Shown piece by piece: positions 8,733 through 18,719 of a stretch of DNA of 64,000 nucleotides. Source of the stretch: Vibrio tritonius (GTDB taxonomy: Bacteria; Pseudomonadota; Gammaproteobacteria; Enterobacterales; Vibrionaceae); contig NZ_AP014635.1 in assembly GCF_001547935.1 (NCBI RefSeq), positions 2,666,001 to 2,730,000 of the forward strand, in the 5' to 3' direction. The translations under genes and the position numbers were made by a program. How positions within the stretch are numbered: the stretch's first letter is position 1; every line of letters starts with the position of its first letter. Below the pieces are notes generated by a model, which saw only the letters and a program-made list of their open reading frames with translations, was not told the DNA's origin and did no database searches.

Positions 8733-8860
8733 GAAAACCTCTTAACGACAACTATCCACCGATAGTTCTAGACCCGATAATTTACCGTGATAACCGTTGT
8801 CGCGAGTATCGAATTCTTGTCATAATAGGCATGAGAAAAACACATAGCTGGGACTTTTTG

Positions 8861-9739
8861 ATGTCACGACGCACACCACCATTTAATGCTCTGTATGCTT
8901 TTGTTATTACTGCAAAACATCTAAATTTCACCCACGCGGCTAATGAGCTGTGCGTGACGCAAGGTGCTGTCAGTCGTCAAATTGCCACCTTAGAAGAGTA
9001 CTTGGGCTTTGCGGTATTTAACCGGCTAGCGCGCGGATTATCGTTAACCGCGCAAGGACAAGAGATTTTACCTGAGCTACAAAAGGCGTATGACCAACTG
9101 CTGACCGTCACCGAAAAAGCGAGTTTGCAGCGCAGTGAAATTCGCTTAAAAGCCCCCACTTGTTCAATGCGTTGGTTAGTACCTAAGCTGATGCAATTTC
9201 AACAAGAAAAACCCCATATTCATGTCTCGCTGACCACCACGACCGATCACGATGTCAACTTTCGTACTGAGAATTTTGATGCTGGAATCGTGTTTCGCGC
9301 CGCTCATGGTGAAGGTCATCATGGACTCAAGCTATTTGAAGAGGCGATTTCACCGGTGATCGCCTCCCACATTGCCCCGTCGGATCTCAATATCTCCTTA
9401 GAGAAATATACCTTACTGCACCCAACGCAAGATCAAACCGACTGGTCACTGTGGCTTAAAGAGACCCACAAAGTGGCGCCTAATTCTCATAAACATCAAT
9501 ATTTTAATACCATGGATTTGGCAATTAGCGCCGCGGTACAAGGCTTTGGCATCGCCATGGCAGATGTCCATTTGGTCGAAGATGATATTCGCATGAAGCG
9601 CCTCGTTAAACCGTTCGCTGAAAACGTAAAAACCGGTGCCAGTTATTATCTGGTGCACCGGTCTTCATCCAACTCTTCTCAAGTATTAGAAGAGTTCATC
9701 AGTTGGTTTTACAGTGTTGCAGAAAGCGCTGACACATGA
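8861..9739 (+). CDS. LysR-family regulator, GcvA type
   Basis: An N-terminal helix-turn-helix (SRRTPPFNALYAFV, LNFTHAANELCVTQGAVSRQ, LEEYLGFAVFNR) is followed by a LysR effector-binding domain. The GcvA-like opening aligns when the ATG at 8861 is used; an upstream in-frame ATG at 8831 adds ten residues. It is divergent from the aminotransferase gene across about 130 bases, the normal geometry for a LysR regulator and target. Its 3' end overlaps the convergent HcxA-like gene by 31 bases. The inducer is unknown but is probably an amino or oxo acid. Confidence 0.82.
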   Translation: MSRRTPPFNALYAFVITAKHLNFTHAANELCVTQGAVSRQIATLEEYLGFAVFNRLARGLSLTAQGQEILPELQKAYDQLLTVTEKASLQRSEIRLKAPTCSMRWLVPKLMQFQQEKPHIHVSLTTTTDHDVNFRTENFDAGIVFRAAHGEGHHGLKLFEEAISPVIASHIAPSDLNISLEKYTLLHPTQDQTDWSLWLKETHKVAPNSHKHQYFNTMDLAISAAVQGFGIAMADVHLVEDDIRMKRLVKPFAENVKTGASYYLVHRSSSNSSQVLEEFISWFYSVAESADT

Positions 9740-10806
9740 TGCATCGCCGCAATGGTCTGCTCGATAGAGACTTTGCTTGGCATGTTATCCATATCGCTGG
9801 TAGCAACCGCAGCTTGAGCAACTAAGAACAGCTCTTCTTCAGTAAGATCAACGGCAATCTCATTAAGTGATACTGGCACCGCACAACGTTTCGCTAACTG
9901 AATCGCTTCAATGATTTCAGCGTCAGGACGACCTTCCAAAGACAATAGGCACAAGTTACCAAAGCCCACCAGCAAACCGTGGCCAAATTCGCGAGTCTTA
10001 TCAATCACGGTAAACCCATCGTAAATCGCATGCGCGGCAGCAACGTGATCGCCTACACCCATGGTTGAGGTAAGCGCAGCAAAAATAAAGATCGCGTCCA
10101 TCACTTGCTCGAGGGCAAAACCGGCTTCTTTACGCGTCACTTCCGCAACCGCCTCTTCGCCATAGCGATTGATAACGTCGTAACACAAACGACCATTACT
10201 AAATGCTGACATATTCAACGCACACTGAGGCGCCTTTTCAGCAATCGCGCGAAATTCATACCATTTCGCTAACGTATCCCCAAGGCCAGCGGCAAGCCAA
10301 CGCAGTGGTGCTTCAGCAATTAATGCACTGTCTAGCACCACAAAAGCAGGAGCATTCTCTAACTTATAGATGTAATCGTAGTGGCCGTTATCATGGTAAA
10401 CCACGGAAACAGAAGAGTTTGAAGCGCAGGTTGCCGCGATGGTGGGAATGGTAGCCACAGGCAAACCTAGGCTTTCACCCACAGCTTTACCGGTATCAAT
10501 TGCTTTGCCACCACCAACACCGACGATAACATCGGCTTTGAATTCTTTAGCCAATTTCACTAAACGATCGATATTAGTTTGCGATGTTTCGCCACCAAAC
10601 CACTGTGTTTGCACCACAAAATTGTGTTCTATGTTTTGTGCAAGACAGAGATCCAATTTAGGCATCACACTGGCTAAAGCGCGTTCTCCCCCGATCACAA
10701 ATAAGCGATGCCCCTTGGTCGCAACCGCTGGCAGAAAGTCGTTTAACGCACCTTTACCGCGCAGAATTTGGCTAGGAAACGGAAGCTTCATTATTGTGTT
10801 TGACAT
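9709..10806 (-). CDS. hcxA: Iron-type alcohol/hydroxycarboxylate dehydrogenase, HcxA-like
   Basis: The 365-residue protein belongs to the glycerol-dehydrogenase-like, metal-dependent family: nucleotide motif GVGGGKAIDTGKA (about 96-108), TIPTIAATCASNSSVS, a metal-site Asp in GLGDTLAKW, and His residues in AAHAIYDG and GHGLLVGFG. It resembles E. coli HcxA (YbdH), which reduces 2-oxoacids to 2-hydroxyacids. It lies 23 bases after a lactate/malate-type dehydrogenase gene, and an aminotransferase is close by. The likely role is reduction of oxoacids produced by transamination; the actual substrate is not shown by sequence. Confidence 0.75.
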   Translation of the reverse strand: MSNTIMKLPFPSQILRGKGALNDFLPAVATKGHRLFVIGGERALASVMPKLDLCLAQNIEHNFVVQTQWFGGETSQTNIDRLVKLAKEFKADVIVGVGGGKAIDTGKAVGESLGLPVATIPTIAATCASNSSVSVVYHDNGHYDYIYKLENAPAFVVLDSALIAEAPLRWLAAGLGDTLAKWYEFRAIAEKAPQCALNMSAFSNGRLCYDVINRYGEEAVAEVTRKEAGFALEQVMDAIFIFAALTSTMGVGDHVAAAHAIYDGFTVIDKTREFGHGLLVGFGNLCLLSLEGRPDAEIIEAIQLAKRCAVPVSLNEIAVDLTEEELFLVAQAAVATSDMDNMPSKVSIEQTIAAMHHVSALSATL

Positions 10807-10829
10807 GTTTTTTTATTCTCGTGTGATGC

Positions 10830-11765
10830 TTATTTTACCGTTGGACGGTGCTTTTTGATGATGTCGCAGGTTTGCGCCATCAGAACTTGCTCTTCAATGG
10901 TCAAATTCAGTTCTAGAACCGTTTGCACGCCCTCTTTACCAATCACACAAGGCGTGCTGGCGTAGACATCATGCTGACCATATTGCCCATTAAGCAGGGT
11001 TGAACAAGGTAACACTCGACCATCATCGTGGAAGATGGCATCAATCAGTTCACAAGCTGCAGTGCTGATACCAAATTCAGTGGCATTTTTACCTTTAAAA
11101 ATATCCCAACCGGCACGTATCACTTCCTGTTGTAGTGCAGCAAAATCCAATCCATCAAAACGTCCTGATTGATCTTTTAGGCACTCAGCTAAAGGTACGC
11201 CCATAAACGAAACATGGCTTTGCGCTACAAACTGGCTATTACCGTGTTCCCCCAAGCAATAGGCTTGGATATAACGTGGCGAGATGCCGGTTTCACGAGA
11301 GAGCGCCGCACGCAAACGCGCAGAGTCGATTAAGGTGCCTGTCCCTATAACGGAAAAGCCGGTCAGTTCATGAAAATATTGTGCGACCACATCACATGGG
11401 TTGGTAATGGAAATCACCACGCCGTTGAACTTAGTGGCCTTGAGCTTAGTCGCCACTTCATTAATGATGCTCAGGTTGTTATCCAATTCAAGCAAGCGGT
11501 TCTCTTCCACAATAGGACCACTGGCACTGATGACAACAACGTCAGCATCATCCAGATCAGAATACTCACCACAACTGATGGTCATACGGTGATAACCAAA
11601 AGCGGCACCGTCACGTAAATCGATACGGTGACTTTCTGCTTTCTGAGTATCCTTATCAATTAAAACCAATTCATCACACAACCCACGAGTCACAAGGTGG
11701 CTAGCCACATGTGAACCCACTCGTCCAACGCCGATAACGGCTACTTTTCTGGTTTTAATACTCAT
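10830..11765 (-). CDS. L-2-hydroxyacid dehydrogenase (lactate/malate dehydrogenase family)
   Basis: This 311-residue NAD-dependent enzyme has a Rossmann motif (VIGVGRVGSHV), Asp37 that fits NAD preference, Arg90 in the substrate loop (ASGPIVEENR), Asp147/Arg150 and catalytic His174 in LGEHGNSQF. The loop and overall sequence look closer to L-2-hydroxyisocaproate dehydrogenases than to true lactate dehydrogenase, so a branched or bulky oxoacid is plausible. It is first in a two-gene unit with hcxA. Two unrelated 2-hydroxyacid dehydrogenases side by side suggest interconversion of both stereoisomers (inference). Confidence 0.8.
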   Translation of the reverse strand: MSIKTRKVAVIGVGRVGSHVASHLVTRGLCDELVLIDKDTQKAESHRIDLRDGAAFGYHRMTISCGEYSDLDDADVVVISASGPIVEENRLLELDNNLSIINEVATKLKATKFNGVVISITNPCDVVAQYFHELTGFSVIGTGTLIDSARLRAALSRETGISPRYIQAYCLGEHGNSQFVAQSHVSFMGVPLAECLKDQSGRFDGLDFAALQQEVIRAGWDIFKGKNATEFGISTAACELIDAIFHDDGRVLPCSTLLNGQYGQHDVYASTPCVIGKEGVQTVLELNLTIEEQVLMAQTCDIIKKHRPTVK

Positions 11766-11900
11766 AATCGATCCCTGCCTTTGTTGTGTTTACAGTGGGC
11801 ATGGCAACTTAGATGATTCACACACTAGTGAGTAGCGAATTGTGATCATAGTAGCCATGAGAAAAAGTCAGATCTGCGCAAACGGCTTGCAGCAGATAGA

Positions 11901-11926
11901 AAAAAACCTGACATGGTCAGGCTTTT
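11901..11926 (-). terminator. Terminator of the amino-acid ABC operon
   Basis: A CCTGAC/GTCAGG hairpin with A-rich and T-rich flanks lies ten bases past the stop of the ATPase gene. Confidence 0.7.
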
Positions 11927-11935
11927 CTAGAAACG

Positions 11936-12709
11936 TTATTTGAGAGCTCCGGAGAGGAATTGTTGAAGTCGTTCGCTCTTTGGATTTCCTAAGAGTTCCT
12001 CAGGAGCGCCTTGTTCTTCTATCTTTCCTTGATGTAAGAACACCACATGGTTGGACACATGGCGAGCAAAGCCCATTTCATGGGTCACCACCACCATGGT
12101 TTTTCCTTCTTCAGCCAATTGCTGCATGATTTTTAGTACTTCACCGACAAGCTCAGGATCGAGTGCGGACGTTGGTTCGTCGAACAGTAAAACTTCTGGT
12201 TCCATGGTTAACGCACGTGCAATCGATACACGCTGCTGTTGACCACCAGAGAGTTGTGCTGGGTATTTCTGGCGAGCCTTGGCATCAATCCCTACTTTAT
12301 CGAGATATTTTTCTGCAAGTTTAATGGCTTCTGCTTTAGGCATTTTTAACACATTGACCGGAGCTGCAATGACGTTTTCTAGCACTGTCATGTGTTCCCA
12401 TAGATTGAAGTGTTGGAACACCATAGTCAACTGCGTGCGTAAATTTTGTAGCTCTTTTTTATTCACTACGTTCAGTTCACCTTGAGCATCCGCTTTCATC
12501 TGAATGGCTTTACCATTAACGAAAATTTCGCCCGCACAGGGCTTTTCAAGGAAGTTCAAACAACGTAAGAAGGTACTTTTACCCGAACCGGATGAACCAA
12601 TAATACTGATCACATCACCGGCTTTCGCTTCGAGAGAAACGCCTTTTAATACCTCGTGATTACCATATTTTTTATGCAGGTTGCTGACTGCGAGTTTTGT
12701 TGTATTCAT
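11936..12709 (-). CDS. Polar amino-acid ABC transporter ATPase (HisP/ArtP type)
   Basis: This ABC ATPase has Walker [10 protein letters not shown], signature [15 protein letters not shown], Walker [15 protein letters not shown] and the switch His in VVTHEMGFA. The full-length pattern matches HisP/GlnQ-type transporters. GAGG six bases before the ATG at 12709 favours that start; ATG 12712 and GTG 12721 are in-frame alternatives. It is the last gene of a permease-permease-ATPase operon. The probable binding protein is the HisJ-like gene at 5949-6722, separated from the operon by enzyme genes. Confidence 0.88.
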   Translation of the reverse strand: MNTTKLAVSNLHKKYGNHEVLKGVSLEAKAGDVISIIGSSGSGKSTFLRCLNFLEKPCAGEIFVNGKAIQMKADAQGELNVVNKKELQNLRTQLTMVFQHFNLWEHMTVLENVIAAPVNVLKMPKAEAIKLAEKYLDKVGIDAKARQKYPAQLSGGQQQRVSIARALTMEPEVLLFDEPTSALDPELVGEVLKIMQQLAEEGKTMVVVTHEMGFARHVSNHVVFLHQGKIEEQGAPEELLGNPKSERLQQFLSGALK

Positions 12710-12720
12710 CATGGACCTCA

Positions 12721-13440
12721 CTATGCATTCTGTGACGCAGGAGCTAAATGTTTCAGCCAGCGTTTTTCTGCTCGTTTAAACAAGCTAATTAAAATTAGAG
12801 AAATAACTAAGTAAATCACTGCCGCAATACCAAAGGCATGGAACGGCATGTAAGTCGCAGCGTTAACATCGCGCGCAATTTTCAAAATATCCGGTACGGT
12901 TGCGGCAAAGGCCAGCGACGTTGAGTGCAGCATCATGATCACTTCGTTACTGTACGCAGGCATGGCGCGGCGCAGTGCTGAAGGAATAATGATCTTGGTG
13001 TACATCGCCCAAGTGCTAAAACCATAAGCACGCGCAGCTTCTACTTCACCCGCTTTGGTTTCACGAATCGAACCAGCAAAAATTTCCGTGGTGTAAGCAC
13101 ATGTGTTCAAAACCAAAGAGAGCAACACACAGTTATAACCACTGCGGAAGAACCAGTTTAAAAACTCAGTATCACGAACAAAGCCAAGGGTATAAACACC
13201 GGAGTAGAAGATCAGGAGCTGAACATAGAGTGGCGTGCCACGAAATACGTAAGAGAACAGCCACACAGGCACCGAGAAAATCTTGTATGACGATACGCGG
13301 GCAACCGAAAGTGGAATCGAGATAAAGAAACCAATCGTCACCGAAACCACCAACAACCATAACGTAACCGCAATCCCAGTTAGGTGATAGCCATCAGTCC
13401 ATAAGAAAGAGATACCATACTCTTTTAAAATCTCAATCAT
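12721..13440 (-). CDS. Amino-acid ABC transporter permease (HisM type)
   Basis: The 239-residue inner-membrane protein has about five membrane segments and the EAA loop typical of HisMQ permeases ([32 protein letters not shown], shown here only in outline by E-AA-G and the following I-P). The [13 protein letters not shown] segment is conserved in this family. It begins inside the end of the other permease gene (4-base overlap) and is followed directly by the ATPase gene. The two permeases would form the heterodimeric channel for basic or polar amino acids. Confidence 0.86.
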   Translation of the reverse strand: MIEILKEYGISFLWTDGYHLTGIAVTLWLLVVSVTIGFFISIPLSVARVSSYKIFSVPVWLFSYVFRGTPLYVQLLIFYSGVYTLGFVRDTEFLNWFFRSGYNCVLLSLVLNTCAYTTEIFAGSIRETKAGEVEAARAYGFSTWAMYTKIIIPSALRRAMPAYSNEVIMMLHSTSLAFAATVPDILKIARDVNAATYMPFHAFGIAAVIYLVISLILISLFKRAEKRWLKHLAPASQNA

Positions 13441-14144
13441 AGCTGTGCCTTCTTATGTCCGGTTGAATAAACGCGGTTTAACCACCAGAACACAAAATTG
13501 GAAACCGTGGTAAACATCAGATAAAGCACACCAGCAACGATAGTAAAGAAGAAGAAATGGTAAGTCCCTTTCCCTGCATCTTGCGTCACTTTCACGATAT
13601 CGACTAGCCCGATAATAGAGACCAAAGCGGTCGCTTTCATCGTCACCAACCAGTTATTTGATAGGCCTGGCAGCGCAAAACGCATCATTTGGGGAAAAAT
13701 GATTTTGTTAAAGACTTGCGCTGGAGTAAAACCGTACGCCACACCCGCTTCAATTTGGCCTTTAGAGACCGTCATAAATGCACCGCGGAACGTTTCGGTA
13801 AAGTAGGCACCGTAGATAAAACCAATGGTGAGCACGCCTGCAGAGAATGGGTCGATATCAATTTGATCCATGCCCAAAGATTCCGTTACGCTGTTGAGCG
13901 CCATCTGCAAGCCATAGAAAATCACCAACATCAGCACCAAATCCGGCACACCACGAATTAAAGTTGTATAACAATCAGCAATGATTGCGAGCGGTTTTGC
14001 GCCAAATAATTTTGCTATCGCAGAAATAAGTCCTAAGACAATCGCCACTAACACCGACAATAATGCCAATTGAATAGTGACCACTGAACTCTGCCAAATT
14101 ATGCCTTGATAGTCATGTAATATGCTTACATACTCGTGTAGCAT
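13437..14144 (-). CDS. Amino-acid ABC transporter permease (HisQ type)
   Basis: The 235-residue permease has the family's TTLIRGVPDLVLMLVIFYG segment and an EAA loop (IEAGVAYGFTPAQVFNKIIFP). About five membrane helices are predicted. It is the first gene of the three-gene transporter operon, so its promoter should lie in the 387-base gap upstream. HisQ-like and HisM-like subunits pair in the same complex. Confidence 0.86.
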   Translation of the reverse strand: MLHEYVSILHDYQGIIWQSSVVTIQLALLSVLVAIVLGLISAIAKLFGAKPLAIIADCYTTLIRGVPDLVLMLVIFYGLQMALNSVTESLGMDQIDIDPFSAGVLTIGFIYGAYFTETFRGAFMTVSKGQIEAGVAYGFTPAQVFNKIIFPQMMRFALPGLSNNWLVTMKATALVSIIGLVDIVKVTQDAGKGTYHFFFFTIVAGVLYLMFTTVSNFVFWWLNRVYSTGHKKAQL

Positions 14145-14399
14145 CTGGAAAGCTCCTGACTAAAAAGTGGTTACCCACCAAAATGAAACAAGATGAATAA
14201 AACCACTAAAAATCGAATAAAAGTGCAAGAATTTGCAAAATAGTAATTAGAGTCGCTGAGTCTATCACACTTATTTTCAATGATTAAAGAGATTAAAAAC
14301 CAATTGGTCGCTAATTTTAAGAACTTTCTCAATGCATAGATATTCAATAAAAGTCAAAAACAGCATGCTGAACGGTTACTTATCAGAGATTTATACATG

Positions 14400-14434
14400 A
14401 AAAAAGCCATCTAAAACTAGATGGCTTTTTTGCA
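14400..14434 (-). terminator. Terminator after the DUF2628 gene; only clear element in the 14145-14531 gap
   Basis: AAAAAAGCCATCTA, a short loop and TAGATGGCTTTTTT form a strong rho-independent hairpin usable from both strands. The rest of the 387-base gap (14145-14531) is AT-rich and presumably holds the promoter of the transporter operon; no further gene is visible. Confidence 0.75.
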
Positions 14435-14531
14435 TAATTATATTTTTGAACAATCAAACTATCACAGAGCATTTCTGTGGCAGAAAACCTCAATAGTTGA
14501 TGCTAATTAGGAGTAATAGGGCAGTGTTACC

Positions 14532-15164
14532 TTAAAAGTGTCGACATAACGCTTCTTTGCCAAAAAGGTCTAGCTCGTTGGGCATCACGTAGACTTTTTC
14601 TAAGCCACAATCGATACGGATCGCTTGATCTGAATTACGCGCATCTGCGGTTGAATACTGAAAATGACTCACAAACAGCAGCACGGCAGCAAACACACCA
14701 ACCGAACCTAATACCATTTGAGTGACACCATAACGACGATAAAAGCTTGGGTGCCAACCTTTCCACAAGGATTCACCTTGAGTAAGTTTGCGGTAGTAGT
14801 CGAAGTTTGCTAACTGAGCGCTCATGGCAGAAGGCGGTAACCAATAGCACATATGTGGAAAGCGCACACCAAGCAGGTATTCCACCGCCAGTAGCAACGC
14901 ACTCCACAGCATAGTAACGGAGAAGATTAACCCCGCCTTACCGACCATGCCTTTGTACAGGTAGTAAACAAACCCGCCAACAAATGCCAAAGGATTGAAA
15001 GAGAGCAGTAAACGATCTTTCCAACTTAAATTTTTATAAGCCGATGATTTAAATACATCTGAGCGACCACGCTCTTGGGCACCTAATGTATCGAACAGCT
15101 CAAAACGCAGTTTCCAAACATCACTTACCCCAAGACTCATCGCATCGATAGTCTGGTTATTCAT
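14532..15164 (-). CDS. DUF2628 family membrane protein
   Basis: The 210-residue protein has an N-terminal cytoplasmic stretch (W-LRFELFD, DVFKSSAYKNLSWKDR), the FNPLAFVGGFVYYLYKGM segment typical of DUF2628, and about three membrane helices (around residues 60, 82 and 155), ending in a polar tail with two Cys. The start is supported by AGGT eight bases upstream. Function is unknown; members are inner-membrane proteins. It stands alone between two terminators. Confidence 0.72.
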   Translation of the reverse strand: MNNQTIDAMSLGVSDVWKLRFELFDTLGAQERGRSDVFKSSAYKNLSWKDRLLLSFNPLAFVGGFVYYLYKGMVGKAGLIFSVTMLWSALLLAVEYLLGVRFPHMCYWLPPSAMSAQLANFDYYRKLTQGESLWKGWHPSFYRRYGVTQMVLGSVGVFAAVLLFVSHFQYSTADARNSDQAIRIDCGLEKVYVMPNELDLFGKEALCRHF

Positions 15165-15405
15165 TATTTTTACCTAGCCGTATGATTTTTATTTTATATC
15201 TATCTCAGAGCTCTGCATCGGCAGATGTCATCCAAGATTAAGTAAATTGTCACATAACGTTCTGCAACATTTAACGAAGACTTGAACAAAAAATAACTAT
15301 TCTGGGCAAAGATCACATTTTTATCTTGCAGAACTCTGACAATTCCCCTTTTCAGCCCGATTTTTCTTGCCGAATAGATCTTCAAGGATCCTTCCAAACA
15401 CAAAA

Positions 15406-15432
15406 ACAGCCTGCTAGTAACTAACAGGCTGT
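15406..15432. terminator. Inverted repeat between DUF2628 and xylA regions
   Basis: ACAGCCTG and CAGGCTGT pair around an 11-base loop. It lies in the 421-base gap 15165-15585, which also holds two repeat copies at 15485-15530 and otherwise no recognisable gene. Confidence 0.5.
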
Positions 15433-15484
15433 GAGTAAGCTTTGCTTTTTGAGGCCTTTGCTTAACGCCTTAAGAGCACCTTAA

Positions 15485-15530
15485 AAGGACAGGCACTCCA
15501 AAGGGAAAGCGTTCGGGGGACAGGCACTTC
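15485..15530 (+). repeat. Two intergenic copies of the GGACAGGCAC repeat
   Basis: AAGGACAGGCACTCC (15485-15499) and GGGGACAGGCACTTC (15516-15530) stand in direct orientation 16 bases apart, downstream of xylA. They are the same family as the copies in the Hrp genes and beside the RAYT transposase, but 14 kb away and outside any gene, which shows that the family is a mobile DNA repeat and not only a protein motif. Confidence 0.8.
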
Positions 15531-15585
15531 AAAAATATTGAATCCGGACGAAATAGCGGCTCCTAGTTATCTAGGGAAAAAGCAT

Positions 15586-16902
15586 TTAGAACAAAAATCG
15601 ATTCACAATATTTTCTAAGTACTCTTGGCGACCTGATTCTTTGACTGGTTGGATATTGCTGTCCACTGCGTATTTCGCTAGTGATTCCAGTGAATGGTCA
15701 CCACTTAAAATGGCTTTGCCTAGTGGTTCATTCCAGCCTGCGTAACGCTGGGCAATGTTCTTCGCCAGAAGGTCATTTTCAATCATGGCGGCGGCTTTTT
15801 CTAACGCGAGCGCCATGGTATCCATACCACCGATATGACCGTAGAACAGATCTTCTGGAGCAATAGATGGTCGACGTAAACGCGCATCAAAGTTAAAGCC
15901 ACCGGTAGTAAAACCACCCGCTTTAAGAATTTCGTACACAACGAGGGCGTTTTCTTCCACACTATTTGGGAATTGGTCAGTATCCCAACCCAGTTGAGGG
16001 TCACCACGGTTCGCGTCAATCGAACCAAAGATACCTAGAGAAATTGCGGTAGCCACTTCATGTTGGAAGCTGTGCCCAGCAAGGGTTGCATGGTTAGCCT
16101 CAATGTTCACTTTGATCTCATTTTCCAAACCGAACTGTTTCAAGAAACCATACACAGCAGACACATCGTAATCGTATTGGTGTTTGGTGGGTTCTTGAGG
16201 TTTAGGTTCGATCAAAATTGTGCCTTTAAAACCGATTTTGTGTTTGTTTTCCACCACCATCTGCATCAATCGACCGAGTTGCTGACGTTCTTGACGCAGG
16301 TCGGTATTCAGCAGAGTTTCATAACCTTCACGGCCGCCCCACAACACATAGTTTTGACCGCCTAAGGTTTTGGTCGCTTTCATCGCATTGAAGATCTGAG
16401 TTGCCGCGTAGGCAAACACTTTAGGATCTGGGTTACTTGCTGCCCCAGCCATATAGCGAGGATTAGAGAACGCATTGGCAGTGCCCCACAGCAGTTTCAC
16501 CCCGGTTTCTTCCTGTTTTTTACCTAACACATCGACCATCTCTGCCAAGTTATTTACGTATTCGCGAATATTAGCTCCTTCTGGCGACACATCCACATCA
16601 TGGAAACAGTAATAAGGAACATTCAATTTGGAGAAGAATTCAAACGCAACATCGGCTTTCGCATGCGCCAGTTCAAGTGCATTACCCGGTTGCATCCAAG
16701 GACGTTCAAATGTGCCTGTACCAAAGATATCGGCACCGGGCCAAGTCAAACTGTGCCAATAACACGCAGCAAAACGAAGATGGTCTTTCATCGATTTACC
16801 CAAAATCATTTTGTCTGGATCGTAATGATGAAACGCAAGTGGGTTTTCGCTGGAATTGCCTTCAAATTGAATTGGTTTCACGTTGGAGAAGAACTCATTC
16901 AT
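15586..16902 (-). CDS. xylA: Xylose isomerase
   Basis: The 438-residue enzyme converts D-xylose to D-xylulose. His101 and Asp104 ([11 protein letters not shown]) occupy the same positions as in the E. coli enzyme, and the metal-binding segments [28 protein letters not shown] and [17 protein letters not shown] are intact. The ATG at 16902 is chosen because GAGGACATAACA precedes it; a longer frame to 16932 lacks support. It is divergent from the xylose transporter gene across about 285 bases, which should contain XylR and CRP sites. Confidence 0.96.
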   Translation of the reverse strand: MNEFFSNVKPIQFEGNSSENPLAFHHYDPDKMILGKSMKDHLRFAACYWHSLTWPGADIFGTGTFERPWMQPGNALELAHAKADVAFEFFSKLNVPYYCFHDVDVSPEGANIREYVNNLAEMVDVLGKKQEETGVKLLWGTANAFSNPRYMAGAASNPDPKVFAYAATQIFNAMKATKTLGGQNYVLWGGREGYETLLNTDLRQERQQLGRLMQMVVENKHKIGFKGTILIEPKPQEPTKHQYDYDVSAVYGFLKQFGLENEIKVNIEANHATLAGHSFQHEVATAISLGIFGSIDANRGDPQLGWDTDQFPNSVEENALVVYEILKAGGFTTGGFNFDARLRRPSIAPEDLFYGHIGGMDTMALALEKAAAMIENDLLAKNIAQRYAGWNEPLGKAILSGDHSLESLAKYAVDSNIQPVKESGRQEYLENIVNRFLF

Positions 16903-17186
16903 TGTTATGTCCTCATATTTGGTTCGAGTCATCTTGAGTTCATCTTTGACCGTGAGAGGCTTTTGAACAATTACGTTTTTTCACTCCGTTTTTCATATAT
17001 TTACCAAATGTGAAACGCCACTCAATTTAACAATTTCACTGTTATGCAACCCAGTTTTAACGTCAAATCCCCAAGCAATTCACATTAGTGAAATATCGTA
17101 ATCGTGATGTTTTTTTCGACAATTTATTAATTCATGCGCTTTCCCAACAATGAGGTGACCCTACATAAAAATAATGAGGAAATAAC

Positions 17187-18587
17187 ATGAATAACCAGAT
17201 AAGTGTGCTGAGGCTAACCTTAGTCGTCGCACTGGGAGGTTTGCTGTTCGGCTACGATACAGCAGTCATCTCCGGCGCAACGGAAGCACTGCAAAACTAC
17301 TTTGATTTAACCTCTACAGAACTTGGCTTCGCCGCCTCTTCTGCACTGATAGGTTGTGTTCTCGGTGCGTTGATTTCTGGCGAAACCAGCGCCAAATATG
17401 GTCGTAGAGGCGCTCTATTCATTGCGGCATTACTGTTTTTGATTTCCGCGATCGGTTCTGCGATTCCACAAAACTACTGGACCTTTGTTATCTATCGCAT
17501 TATCGGCGGGGTTGGCGTGGGTATCGCTTCTATGGTTTCCCCTATGTACATCGCTGAAGTCGCACCACCTAAAAAACGCGGTGGCTTAGTGGCTTGTAAC
17601 CAATTTGCGATTATTTTCGGGATGTTAGTGGTCTATTTCGTTAACTATGGCATTGCACTACTCGGTACAGAACAGTGGCTAAACCAAACCGGTTGGCGTT
17701 ATATGTTCGCCTCAGAAACCATCCCTGCAGGCCTGTTCTTGATTTTACTGTTTTTTATTCCAGAAACACCACGGTGGTTGGTCATGAAAGGTCGTAACGA
17801 TGAAGCTCATGCTCTGCTGCAATCGTTAAGCCCTGGCGACAATATCGAAGGTCAATGGCAAGAGATCAAAGCCTCGCTGACTCATCACAGCAGCCCTTCC
17901 ATCATGGCTGCAGGTTTAATGGGCGTCTTGGTGATTGGCATCATGCTTAGCGTGTTGCAACAAGTGACTGGGATTAACGTATTCCTCTACTACGCGCCAA
18001 CTATTTTGAAAGGCTTTAGCTCCTCTTCGATTGACTTAGCGCTGCTGCAAACCATCTTGGTGGGCGCGGTGAACTTAAGTTTTACCGCTGTGGCTATCTT
18101 CACTGTCGATAAATTTGGTCGTCGCCCATTGATGATGTTGGGATCATTTCTGATGGCGATCAGTATGATAGCGATTGGTACGGCTGCGTACATGGATGCG
18201 ATTGGCGGCTATCTGCTAATCTTTGTGCTGCTTTACATTGCCGCGTTTGCTCTTTCACTTGGTCCAGTGGTTTGGGTATTGCTCTCCGAAATTTTTCCCA
18301 ACCACATTCGTTCTAAAGCACTTTCCATTGCGGTGTTTGCCCAATGGGCCGCTAACTTTGTGGTGTCACAAACCTTCCCAATGATGAACGACCACGAAAG
18401 CACAATCTATCAAGCATTTAATGGCGGATTTCCATTCTGGTTATACGGCATTATGGGCTTATTTACGGTCTACTTTATCTATCGCTGGGTACCGGAAACC
18501 AAAGGGCTTTCTTTGGAACAACTTGAATCTCTATGGCATAAGAAAGAGACGCGCGTACCGCAACACACCTCTTTGCATCTAAAATAG
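17187..18587 (+). CDS. xylE: D-xylose:proton symporter, MFS sugar-porter family (XylE-like)
   Basis: This 466-residue protein has 12 predicted membrane helices. Sugar-porter signatures are present: GYDTAVISGA in helix 1, KYGRRGAL after helix 2, PMYIAEVAPPKKRGG, PETPRWL, QQVTGINVFLYYAP in helix 7, DKFGRRP, and VPETKGLSLEQLE at the end. GAGGAAATAAC precedes the ATG. Placement opposite xylA and near xylR and xylB makes xylose the likely substrate, taken up with protons at the inner membrane. Confidence 0.9.
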   Translation: MNNQISVLRLTLVVALGGLLFGYDTAVISGATEALQNYFDLTSTELGFAASSALIGCVLGALISGETSAKYGRRGALFIAALLFLISAIGSAIPQNYWTFVIYRIIGGVGVGIASMVSPMYIAEVAPPKKRGGLVACNQFAIIFGMLVVYFVNYGIALLGTEQWLNQTGWRYMFASETIPAGLFLILLFFIPETPRWLVMKGRNDEAHALLQSLSPGDNIEGQWQEIKASLTHHSSPSIMAAGLMGVLVIGIMLSVLQQVTGINVFLYYAPTILKGFSSSSIDLALLQTILVGAVNLSFTAVAIFTVDKFGRRPLMMLGSFLMAISMIAIGTAAYMDAIGGYLLIFVLLYIAAFALSLGPVVWVLLSEIFPNHIRSKALSIAVFAQWAANFVVSQTFPMMNDHESTIYQAFNGGFPFWLYGIMGLFTVYFIYRWVPETKGLSLEQLESLWHKKETRVPQHTSLHLK

Positions 18588-18608
18588 TCACGCCATTTCA
18601 AACTCGAT

Positions 18609-18640
18609 AAAGCCACCTAAGTTGCACTCAGGTGGCTTTT
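18609..18640 (+). terminator. Terminator after the xylose transporter gene
   Basis: AAAGCCACCT and AGGTGGCTTT pair around an 11-base loop, followed by TTGTTT. It sits 20 bases past the stop codon. Confidence 0.75.
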
Positions 18641-18676
18641 GTTTAAACGTATTTTTTACAATACATTCTCGCTGAA

Positions 18677-18704
18677 ACCGCATCTTGAGGTTACTTGGGT
18701 ATAG
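18677..18704. repeat. Partial copy of a Vibrio-type intergenic palindrome
   Basis: AACCGCATCTTGAGG followed by TTACTTGGGTATA matches the centre and right arm of the full palindrome at 44110-44148. The left arm is replaced by unrelated sequence, so this copy is a half element. It lies between the convergent xylose transporter and xylR genes. Confidence 0.6.
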
Positions 18705-18719
18705 AACCTTGATGACACG

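Noticed and set aside
16933..17186. CRP and XylR operators between xylA and the transporter
   Set aside because: Several TGTGA/GTGA-like half sites are visible, but none is a convincing full palindrome, so no site is annotated.
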